From: an uncultured Porphyromonas sp.
Lineage (GTDB): Bacteria; Bacteroidota; Bacteroidia; Bacteroidales; Porphyromonadaceae
Reading direction: 5' to 3'
Assembly (NCBI RefSeq): GCF_915070105.1
Contig: NZ_CAJZFJ010000067.1
Span: 1-11,953 of the forward strand
DNA length: 11,953 nucleotides
Shown here piece by piece: positions 6,465 to 11,953 of this stretch (position 1 is its first letter; the number at the start of each line of letters is the position of its first letter). The position numbers and the translations under genes are program-made. The notes under the pieces were generated by a model. The model saw only the letters and a list, made by a program, of their open reading frames with translations, was not told where the DNA came from and did no database searches.

Positions 6465-7508
6465 ATGCAGTTTAGTGCCGCTCAGATAGCACCCATCATC
6501 GGAGGGAGGATTGAGGGAGACGCCTCTGTCCTTGTCTCTGACTTTGGAAAGATCGAGGAAGCCAAACCTGGGGATCTAGCCTTCCTAGCCAACCCCAGGT
6601 ACGAAGCTTTTGCCTACAGCACACAGGCCTCTATCCTACTCGTTGGAGAGGACTTTACTCCTCGAGAACCCATTACCCCCACACTGATCCGAGTCAAGGA
6701 TCCCTATGCAGCTCTAGCCCAGCTCATGCAGCTCGTAGAGGCCCAGAGGGCACCCCGCCTCTCAGGTATCTCCCCTAACGCATATATAGCAGAGGGCGTA
6801 GAGATCGGAGAAGGGGTATATATTGGAGCCTTCGCAGTCATAGAGGAGGGAGCCAAGATCAGTGAGGGAGCACTCATCTATCCCCACACTTACATTGGTA
6901 AGGGAGTGACTATTGGAGCCAATAGCATCCTTTACCCCCACACCACACTCTACCATGGAGTACGAGTCGGAGCACGCTGTATCATCCATGCAGGGGCTGT
7001 GATCGGAGCCGATGGCTTCGGCTTTGCACCAGAGGCTGATGGCTACCACAAGATACCCCAGCTAGGCAACGTTATCCTAGAGGATGATGTGGAGATCGGA
7101 GCAAACACCTGCATTGACCGAGCTGTAATGGGCAGTACCACCATCCGAAAGGGTGTCAAGCTAGATAATCTCATCCAGATAGCACACAACTGCAGTGTGG
7201 ATGAGCATACTGTGATGGCTTCTCAGGTAGGCCTAGCGGGATCATCACATATAGGTAAGTGGTGCAAGCTCGGTGGACAAGTAGGCATCAGCGGACATAT
7301 AACGATAGGAGACAGAGTAGAGATGGGAGGACAAACAGGTGTCCTCAGCAATGTGCCTGAGGGCAGTGTGCTGATGGGTTCTCCTAGTATGCCTCTAAGA
7401 GATGCTATGAGAAGCTTCGTCATCCAGCCCAAGCTCCCTGATATGTATCGCCGCCTACAGGCACTAGAGAAAGAATTAGAAGAACTAAAGCAAAAACAAT
7501 CAAAGTAG
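6465..7508 (+). CDS. lpxD: UDP-3-O-acylglucosamine N-acyltransferase
   Basis: LpxD adds the second 3-hydroxyacyl chain, from hydroxyacyl-ACP, to UDP-3-O-acylglucosamine in lipid A synthesis on the inner face of the cytoplasmic membrane. In the 347-aa product, residues 1-95 form the uridine-binding domain (SDFGKIEEAKPGDLAFLANPRY). Residues 100-305 form the left-handed beta helix, with hexapeptide repeats such as IGEGVYIGAF and VTIGANSIL. The expected catalytic histidine is H241 in IQIAHN, and GADGFGFAPE (181-190) is a family signature. Residues 320-347 are a charged C-terminal helix (RRLQALEKELEELKQKQ), as in the trimeric enzymes. Only two bases separate its stop from the ATG of lpxC-fabZ, so translational coupling is likely. 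Confidence 0.96.
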   Translation: MQFSAAQIAPIIGGRIEGDASVLVSDFGKIEEAKPGDLAFLANPRYEAFAYSTQASILLVGEDFTPREPITPTLIRVKDPYAALAQLMQLVEAQRAPRLSGISPNAYIAEGVEIGEGVYIGAFAVIEEGAKISEGALIYPHTYIGKGVTIGANSILYPHTTLYHGVRVGARCIIHAGAVIGADGFGFAPEADGYHKIPQLGNVILEDDVEIGANTCIDRAVMGSTTIRKGVKLDNLIQIAHNCSVDEHTVMASQVGLAGSSHIGKWCKLGGQVGISGHITIGDRVEMGGQTGVLSNVPEGSVLMGSPSMPLRDAMRSFVIQPKLPDMYRRLQALEKELEELKQKQSK

Positions 7509-7510
7509 AT

Positions 7511-8896
7511 ATGGAAAAGCAGAAGACACTGAAGGATAGCTTTACCCTCACTGGTAAGGGCCTTCACACAGGATTAGATATAGAGATTAAGTTCCTCCCA
7601 GCTCCAGCAGGGACAGGGAGAGTTATCCGTCGTGTAGACCTAGAGGGAGCTCCTGAGATCCCCGCTCTCTCCGAATATGTCAAGGGTACTGAACGAGGTA
7701 CCGTCCTCATCAAGGGCTCGGCCTCCGTTAGTACGATCGAGCACGCTATGGCAGCCTTGTATGCAAAGGGTGTCGCCAACTGTATCATCGAGGTCAATGC
7801 TCCTGAGTTCCCGATCCTAGATGGTAGTGCCAAGGCCTATATCGAGGCTATCAACCGAGTTGGTCTAGAGGAACAGTCTCAGCCCGCCGAGCCCTATATC
7901 GTGAAGCAGCGCCATGAGGTAGTCTCTGAGGATGGCCGCTCACGGATCATACTCCTACCCGATAATCGCTTTGGGATCGATGTCCATGTGTCCTTTGACT
8001 CACCTGTACTGGACAATCAGTTTGCCTCCCTTGAGAACCTAGAGGAGTTCGACACGGAGATTGCTACCTCCCGCACCTTCGTCTTCGTACGTGAGGTAGA
8101 GACACTCCTAGAGCACAACCTCATCAAGGGTGGTGATTTAGACAATGCCCTAGTCATCTACGATACCCCGATGGAGCAGGAGCAGCTGGATAAGATCTGT
8201 GACCTAGTCGGTGTCCCACACAAGAAGGATCTATCACTCGGCTACATCAATAATGCTCCTATCCTCTTCCCCAACGAGCCTGCACGCCATAAGCTGCTTG
8301 ACGTCCTCGGAGACCTTGCACTCATCGGACGTCCTATCCGTGGACGTATCATAGCCTTCTGCCCAGGGCACAAGATCAATAACGAGATGGGAGCCAAGAT
8401 TCGCAAGGATATCAAGCTAAACGAGGCTCAGGCTCCAGTCTATGATCCTAATCAGGCTCCACTACTTGATGTAAACCGCATCCGTGAGCTACTCCCCCAC
8501 CGCTATCCCTTCCTCATGGTCGATAAGATCATCGAGATCGGCACAGACTACATTGTGGGTGTAAAGAGTGTCTCTGGGAATGAACCTTTCTTCGAAGGGC
8601 ACTTCCCAACCGAACCCGTGATGCCTGGTGTCCTACAGGTAGAAGCAATGGCACAGGTAGGGGGACTACTCGTACTCAATACTATTGACAATCCAGAGGA
8701 GTACTCGACCTACTTCATGAAGATCGACAACGTGAAGTTCCGTCAGAAGGTAGTACCAGGCGATACCCTCATCTTCAAGCTACGTCTACTCACTGAGGTG
8801 CGCCGAGGAGTTGCCAATATGCGTGGTCTAGCCTTCGTAGGCGAGAAGCTCGTCTGTGAAGCTGAGTTCATGGCGCAGGTTGTGAAGAATAAGTAG
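7511..8896 (+). CDS. lpxC-fabZ: fused LpxC deacetylase / FabZ hydroxyacyl-ACP dehydratase
   Basis: One 461-aa reading frame holds two enzymes. Residues 1-305 are LpxC, the zinc amidase that removes acetate from UDP-3-O-acyl-GlcNAc and commits the cell to lipid A. The expected zinc ligands are H78 (in STIEHAMAAL), H260 and D264 (in HKLLDVLGD). E77 is the expected general base and H287, in PGHKINNE, the other conserved histidine. Residues about 315-461 are FabZ, the hotdog-fold dehydratase of 3-hydroxyacyl-ACP, with the catalytic H364 in FFEGHFP and E378 in LQVEAMAQ. Both halves have all key residues. The linker is a short segment rich in Ala, Gln and Pro (305-318). The fusion is known in Bacteroidota. 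It places the enzyme that commits acyl chains to lipid A beside the one that diverts the same hydroxyacyl-ACP to fatty acids. Confidence 0.96.
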   Translation: MEKQKTLKDSFTLTGKGLHTGLDIEIKFLPAPAGTGRVIRRVDLEGAPEIPALSEYVKGTERGTVLIKGSASVSTIEHAMAALYAKGVANCIIEVNAPEFPILDGSAKAYIEAINRVGLEEQSQPAEPYIVKQRHEVVSEDGRSRIILLPDNRFGIDVHVSFDSPVLDNQFASLENLEEFDTEIATSRTFVFVREVETLLEHNLIKGGDLDNALVIYDTPMEQEQLDKICDLVGVPHKKDLSLGYINNAPILFPNEPARHKLLDVLGDLALIGRPIRGRIIAFCPGHKINNEMGAKIRKDIKLNEAQAPVYDPNQAPLLDVNRIRELLPHRYPFLMVDKIIEIGTDYIVGVKSVSGNEPFFEGHFPTEPVMPGVLQVEAMAQVGGLLVLNTIDNPEEYSTYFMKIDNVKFRQKVVPGDTLIFKLRLLTEVRRGVANMRGLAFVGEKLVCEAEFMAQVVKNK

Positions 8897-8923
8897 TCAC
8901 CTAGAACGGAACAGTTATAGATT

Positions 8924-9715
8924 ATGTCTAACAACAATATAAGCCCTCTTGCCTCTGTACATCCTGAGGCTAAGTTGGCCTCGGGTGTCATCGTACATCC
9001 CTTTGCCCTCATTGAGGAGAATACGGAGATTGGCGAAGGCTGTATCATCGAGAGCCATGCAGTCATCAAGAGCGGGAGCCGACTAGGTAAGCACTGCCAC
9101 ATCCATTCAGGTGCTGTGATAGGTGGGATCCCTCAAGACCTCAAGTTCGCAGGCGAGGATAGCGTGGCTATCATCGGTGACCATACTATGATCCGTGAAT
9201 GCGCTACCGTCAATAGAGGTACAGCCTCTCGTGGTCGCACCGTCGTCGGGAGTCACTGCCTACTGATGGCCTACTCGCATGTCGCCCATGACTGTGTCCT
9301 CGGAGATCACGTGATCCTCGGTAACGCTACTCAGGTAGCGGGAGAGGTCGAGATCGATGACTATGCAATCCTTAGTGGAGGCTCTCTCATCCACCAATTC
9401 GTACGCATCTCTCAGCATGTCATGCTCCAGGGTGGTTCTCGTGTAAACAAGGACATCCCTCCCTATACGCTCATCGGTCGTGACCCGATTGTCTATTGTG
9501 GGATCAACATCGTTGGTCTTCGTCGTCGAGGCTTCACCAATGAGCAAATCTTCCGTATCAACGACATCTATCGTACCCTCTACCAGCGTGGTCTGAACAA
9601 TACCGAGGCCTTCAAGGCTATCGAGGAGGAGATCCCCGACAGCTATGAGCGCCAGCTGATCTTGGACTTCATCCGCTCCTCCGAGCGAGGTATCGTCCGA
9701 GGTACGATGGACTAG
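8924..9715 (+). CDS. lpxA: UDP-N-acetylglucosamine O-acyltransferase
   Basis: LpxA transfers a 3-hydroxyacyl chain from ACP to the 3-OH of UDP-GlcNAc, the first step of lipid A synthesis. The 263-aa length matches the family (262 in E. coli). The left-handed beta helix occupies about residues 8-190, with hexapeptide repeats (IGEGCI, IGDHTM, LGDHVI). The catalytic histidine is H122 in SHVAHDC, equivalent to E. coli H125. At the acyl-length ruler, HVMLQGGS places G170 opposite E. coli G173, next to Q169, which allows a fairly long chain. The C-terminal helical domain begins at GINIVGLRRRGF (about 193-204). It is the last gene of the lpx set, 27 bases after lpxC-fabZ, and a strong hairpin follows. 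Confidence 0.96.
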   Translation: MSNNNISPLASVHPEAKLASGVIVHPFALIEENTEIGEGCIIESHAVIKSGSRLGKHCHIHSGAVIGGIPQDLKFAGEDSVAIIGDHTMIRECATVNRGTASRGRTVVGSHCLLMAYSHVAHDCVLGDHVILGNATQVAGEVEIDDYAILSGGSLIHQFVRISQHVMLQGGSRVNKDIPPYTLIGRDPIVYCGINIVGLRRRGFTNEQIFRINDIYRTLYQRGLNNTEAFKAIEEEIPDSYERQLILDFIRSSERGIVRGTMD

Positions 9716-9737
9716 TATTCCCTACTCACAATGGGAT

Positions 9738-9786
9738 GGAGTGAGGCTAAGCCTTAGAGTACCCTCTGACTTAGCCCCTACACTCC
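9738..9786 (+). terminator. strong imperfect hairpin after lpxA
   Basis: GGAGTG (9738-9743) pairs with CACTCC (9781-9786), and GGCTAAG (9745-9751) pairs with CTTAGCC (9770-9776). Inside, TTAGAG and CTCTGA pair around a UACC tetraloop with one G-U. The result is a stem of about 19 pairs with bulges, starting 22 bases after the lpxA stop. No U-run follows, so intrinsic termination is doubtful; mRNA 3'-end protection or pausing is as likely. Confidence 0.45.
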
Positions 9787-9855
9787 CCCTCAGTATCCCG
9801 AAGTATGGCTCCAGCACTGTTCCCCATCCTCCTAGAATCCTATCTACACAGCACA

Positions 9856-9870
9856 ATCTCCACTGGAGAT
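9856..9870. promoter_or_regulatory. 15-bp dyad, possible operator
   Basis: ATCTCCA-C-TGGAGAT is a perfect 7-bp inverted repeat with one central base. It lies about 115 bases ahead of the preferred start of the nnr homologue. As RNA it would be a poor hairpin because the loop is too tight, so a DNA-binding site is the more natural reading. Chance occurrence cannot be excluded. Confidence 0.3.
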
Positions 9871-9985
9871 CGCGTTCCTAGATAGTCTTCGCCTCTCCCC
9901 TGACCTAAAGCTCTCGGTAGAGGTAGCGAACATGGAGCACATCCGCTGGCACCACCCGATAACCCTTCCCCCTCATTCGTATCCA

Positions 9986-11485
9986 ATGCAAAAGATCTAT
10001 ACAGGTAAGCAGCTACGGGCTCTGTATCGTCAAGCAGAAGTATATGACCATCTCTCCGCCGAGGATCATATAGAGCGTGCCGCACGCTCCTTCGAGCAAG
10101 AGTTTCGTCGTCTCTACACTCAGACGGGCTATACGATCTATATCTTCGCAGGTGCAGGTCGCTGTGGAGCCTATGCCCTTCGCATCGCCTCATATATGGC
10201 TCAGAGAGGCTATGCTATCATGGCCTACCTATTCTATCGTGAAGGAAAGCTATCGGATGAGTGCGAAGCCATACGCAGATGTATCTCTGATGGAGATCTA
10301 AGACTAGAGGAAGTCTATCGCAACTTCACCCCACCGAGGATCAAGGAGCAGGACGTCATCATCGACGGACTATTCGGGACAGAGCTCACCACTCCTCTCT
10401 TTGGTGGCTATGTAGGGCTCGTCGATTTCCTCAATGCATCCAAAGCTTCCATCGTGAGCCTTGAGCTCCCTAGTGGACTCTTTGCAGAGGACAACTCCGG
10501 AAATAATCTAGATCACATCATCAAGGCCAAGTACACGATCTCCTTCGACTGCCCTTATTTGGCCTTCTTCTTCGAAGAGAATAAGCCCTTCATCGGTCAG
10601 TGGTCCTACCTACCTCTTGGGATTAGTCCACAGGCACAGGATGAGCTGGATGCCACCTACTATCTGACAGAGGATGCCTCCCTGACCAGTGCCCTGAGAC
10701 TGCCCCCTATTCATCCCGAGGGGAAGGTACTCTTCCTCACGACTGAGAGTGGGCACTCTGGACGGACGCTCCTATCTTCTAAGGCAGCCCTCTATGCCGG
10801 CTGCCGTGAGGTCTATACCCTTGTACCTGAAGAGGAGCAGCTAGCTCTACAGCTGGCTCTTCCTGAGCTCGTCGTACTCTCGAAGTTCTCTCGTACTGAA
10901 CTCTTGGCGGAGGCTGGAAGGTACAAAGCTCTAGTCATTGGCGAAGGCTTCGGACTAGGAGAGTCTGCCCATACGCTACTCGAGAGTCTACTCGTCTCTA
11001 CGAACAACCCTGTCCTTCTAGACAGTGATGCACTAGAGCTCATCGCACATAAGCGTAGTCTACTAGACCGAATCCCAGTAGGCAGTATTCTACTACCCAC
11101 GCACGCGGAGTTCGATCGCATGACCACTAAGCATAGGACGGATGCAGACCGTCTCTCTCGTGCCATTGAGCTAGCAGAGCGACTAGACTGCTACATCATC
11201 CTGCGTGGCATCTATACGGCTATCTGTCTACCCAGTGGCTTAGTTCTCTTTGACATCTCAGGCAATAGAGGGCTTTACTCTATGGGATGTCGTAACGTCC
11301 TCGTTGGGGTCATTGCTGGGCTTATTGGGCAGGGCTATGAGTCTGTATCTGCTGCTACCTTAGGTGTTCACCTATGCGGTCTAGCCGCAGAGCTCCACGC
11401 TGGGCGACACTCTGAGCGCACCCTCACAGCCTCCCAGCTCATCGACCAGCTAGGCAGTGCCTACCGACAGCTAGAGGCTCACTAA
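9986..11485 (+). CDS. nnr: two-domain YjeF/Nnr homologue with degraded catalytic motifs
   Basis: The 499-aa layout is that of the bifunctional NAD(P)H-hydrate repair enzyme: a YjeF_N epimerase domain (about 1-213) and a ribokinase-like YjeF_C dehydratase domain (about 230-499). Supporting segments are DVIIDGLFGT (123-132), ELPSG (160-164), KAALYAGCREVYTLVP, VIGEGFGLG, LLDSDALELIA, IILRGIYTAI and IAGLIGQGY. The active-site motifs are altered. The epimerase loop, normally G-P-G-N-N-G-G-D, reads GAGRCGAY (56-63). In the dehydratase, HPGEF has become THAEF (372-376), and the usual G-G-S/T-G-D-V-L reads MGCRNVL (433-439), putting N437 where the catalytic aspartate belongs. The frame is intact with native-looking codon use. 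It is probably a pseudoenzyme or carries a new activity. I chose the ATG at 9986 because MQKIYTGKQLRAL matches the family N-terminus; an in-frame ATG at 9932 would add 18 residues. Confidence 0.82.
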   Translation: MQKIYTGKQLRALYRQAEVYDHLSAEDHIERAARSFEQEFRRLYTQTGYTIYIFAGAGRCGAYALRIASYMAQRGYAIMAYLFYREGKLSDECEAIRRCISDGDLRLEEVYRNFTPPRIKEQDVIIDGLFGTELTTPLFGGYVGLVDFLNASKASIVSLELPSGLFAEDNSGNNLDHIIKAKYTISFDCPYLAFFFEENKPFIGQWSYLPLGISPQAQDELDATYYLTEDASLTSALRLPPIHPEGKVLFLTTESGHSGRTLLSSKAALYAGCREVYTLVPEEEQLALQLALPELVVLSKFSRTELLAEAGRYKALVIGEGFGLGESAHTLLESLLVSTNNPVLLDSDALELIAHKRSLLDRIPVGSILLPTHAEFDRMTTKHRTDADRLSRAIELAERLDCYIILRGIYTAICLPSGLVLFDISGNRGLYSMGCRNVLVGVIAGLIGQGYESVSAATLGVHLCGLAAELHAGRHSERTLTASQLIDQLGSAYRQLEAH

Positions 11486-11500
11486 CAGATTACTCCTACC

Positions 11501-11536
11501 TGATAGGCAGAGCACAATCAATACACAGGCCTATCA
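11501..11536 (+). other. inverted repeat downstream of nnr
   Basis: TGATAGGC (11501-11508) and GCCTATCA (11529-11536) form a perfect 8-bp stem with a 20-base loop, starting 16 bases after the nnr stop. No U-run follows. It could protect the 3' end of the message or help the stronger terminator further on. Confidence 0.4.
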
Positions 11537-11544
11537 AGAAGTAA

Positions 11545-11556
11545 CTAAGCGCTTAG
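11545..11556. other. 12-bp perfect palindrome CTAAGCGCTTAG
   Basis: This is a perfect palindrome with no central loop, placed between the nnr 3' hairpin and the terminator, about 130 bases ahead of the mscL promoter. A dimeric protein could bind it, but nothing else supports a function. Confidence 0.25.
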
Positions 11557-11614
11557 AGCAAGAAGCATACAGCACAAGGTCTAGAAACCTCCTAACATCA
11601 CGATTATACCGATT

Positions 11615-11660
11615 AGGGGAGGAGACTTAGGATATATTCCAGTCTCCTCCCCTTTACTAT
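11615..11660. terminator. strong Rho-independent terminator, possibly bidirectional
   Basis: AGGGGAGGAGACT (11615-11627) pairs perfectly with AGTCTCCTCCCCT (11641-11653), a 13-bp GC-rich stem with a 13-base loop. The T-rich TTTACTATTTT follows on the plus strand. It closes transcription from nnr and insulates mscL. A short AT tract on the other side (GATTATACCGATTA) would give only weak termination in reverse. Confidence 0.85.
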
Positions 11661-11676
11661 TTTACGGTAATTATAC

Positions 11677-11684
11677 TATCTTTG
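11677..11684 (+). promoter_or_regulatory. Bacteroidota-type -7 box for mscL
   Basis: TATCTTTG matches TAnnTTTG exactly. A weak -33-like TTTA lies at 11653-11656, with a 20-base spacing, overlapping the terminator tail. Transcription would start near 11691, giving a leader of about 38 bases. Confidence 0.72.
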
Positions 11685-11728
11685 TAACAAATCCAACAAT
11701 AGTTAATTTCACCTAATCACAAGTAATA

Positions 11729-11953
11729 ATGGGAAAGTTCATCCAAGAGTTTAAGGAGTTCGCCCTCAAGGGTAATGTCATGGATATGGCTGTGGGTATC
11801 ATCATCGGTGGTGCCTTCGGTAAGATCATCACTTCGCTGGTCAATGACATCATCATGCCTCCTATCGGCCTCATCACGGGCAGCAGCTTCAGCGATGCTA
11901 AGGTCGTCCTGCGTCCCGCAGAACTCGATGCTGCTGGTGCGACTGTCAAGGAA
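11729..11953 (+). CDS. mscL: large-conductance mechanosensitive channel, 5' part only
   Basis: The first 75 codons of MscL are present and the frame is still open at the window edge. MscL is a pentameric inner-membrane channel that opens under high membrane tension and releases solutes on osmotic downshock. The N-terminal amphipathic helix GKFIQEFKEFALKGN is followed by the pore-lining TM1 (about 16-46), with the family signature GNVMDMAVGIIIGGAFG and then IITSLVNDIIMPPIG. The periplasmic loop starts near residue 50. The gene has its own promoter and is insulated from nnr by the terminator, so it is likely expressed separately. The family usually has about 130-145 residues, so roughly half is missing to the right. 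Confidence 0.95.
   Translation, partial: MGKFIQEFKEFALKGNVMDMAVGIIIGGAFGKIITSLVNDIIMPPIGLITGSSFSDAKVVLRPAELDAAGATVKE

Larger units (their letters stand above)
9716..9985. other. 270-base leader between lpxA and the nnr homologue, no convincing gene
   Basis: This stretch starts with a strong hairpin (9738-9786) and contains a short dyad (9856-9870). The frame of the next gene stays open back to 9836, just after a TAG at 9833-9835, but the extra residues resemble nothing I know. A 26-codon frame (9805-9885) is also unrecognised. No TAnnTTTG box is visible. It may be a long untranslated leader, a transcription end point with an atypical promoter, or the eroded remains of a gene. Confidence 0.5.

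Noticed and set aside
9805..9885. 26-codon frame starting ATG GCT CCA in the gap after lpxA
   Set aside because: Too short, unrecognised, and overlapped by a dyad and another open frame; no support beyond being open.
9932..9985. Upstream ATG as the start of the nnr homologue
   Set aside because: The 18 extra residues (ending SYP before MQKIYTG) do not resemble the family, whose proteins normally begin at the segment starting at 9986. It is not impossible, since the frame is open.
9840..10193. Minus-strand frame of 117 codons overlapping the nnr start
   Set aside because: Arg/Ser-rich translation typical of the antisense shadow of a coding region; the plus strand has a clear protein family match.
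9986..11485. Calling the nnr homologue a pseudogene
   Set aside because: The frame is uninterrupted over the expected full length with both domains represented; only catalytic motifs are changed, so an intact divergent protein is the better description.
11713..11949. Minus-strand frame opposite mscL
   Set aside because: The plus strand encodes an unmistakable MscL N-terminus; the minus frame is its shadow.
1..11953. tRNA, rRNA, insertion sequence, integrase or phage genes
   Set aside because: Looked for cloverleaf-like and rRNA-like segments and for transposase or integrase motifs in the frames; none seen. The region reads as ordinary chromosomal backbone apart from the intergenic repeats.

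Overview
The window looks like chromosomal DNA from a Bacteroidota member, most probably Porphyromonas or a near relative. The evidence is the promoter type (three exact TATCTTTG boxes matching the Bacteroidota -7 consensus TAnnTTTG), the lack of clear Shine-Dalgarno sites, the LpxC-FabZ fusion flanked by lpxD and lpxA, the Bacteroides-type PurM, and a roughly balanced base composition. The genus is an inference from memory of these families; no search was run.

Layout. A GltA/NfnB-type iron-sulfur flavoprotein runs leftward (104-1606). A 568-base divergent intergenic region follows (1607-2174). It has outward-facing promoter boxes on both sides and, near its midpoint, three tandem 22-bp repeats (1847-1912) inside a larger cluster of nested inverted repeats and DnaA-box-like nonamers. 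From 2175 everything runs rightward: a secreted glucosaminidase with LysM domains, purM, prfA, pyrF, lpxD, lpxC-fabZ and lpxA. The gaps are 35, 58, 108, 27, 2 and 27 bases, so this could be one long transcription unit, with an internal structured leader before pyrF. After lpxA comes a strong imperfect hairpin and a 270-base leader. Next is a two-domain YjeF/Nnr homologue (9986-11485) whose catalytic motifs are eroded in both domains. A 12-13 bp stem-loop terminator and a new promoter precede the start of mscL, which is cut by the right edge.

How the genes fit together. LpxD, LpxC-FabZ and LpxA cover the first acylation, deacetylation and second acylation of lipid A synthesis; the FabZ half works on the hydroxyacyl-ACP pool shared with fatty acid synthesis. 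PurM and PyrF belong to purine and pyrimidine synthesis, PrfA terminates translation at UAA/UAG, the glucosaminidase remodels peptidoglycan, and MscL protects against osmotic downshock. The run is therefore a growth and envelope housekeeping cluster.

Most of the coding content is ordinary. The two points most worth following up are the 22-bp repeat array between the divergent promoters (iteron-like or a multi-site operator, possibly linked to replication) and the apparent pseudoenzyme related to the NAD(P)H-hydrate repair protein. I saw no tRNA, rRNA, insertion sequence, CRISPR array or phage gene.
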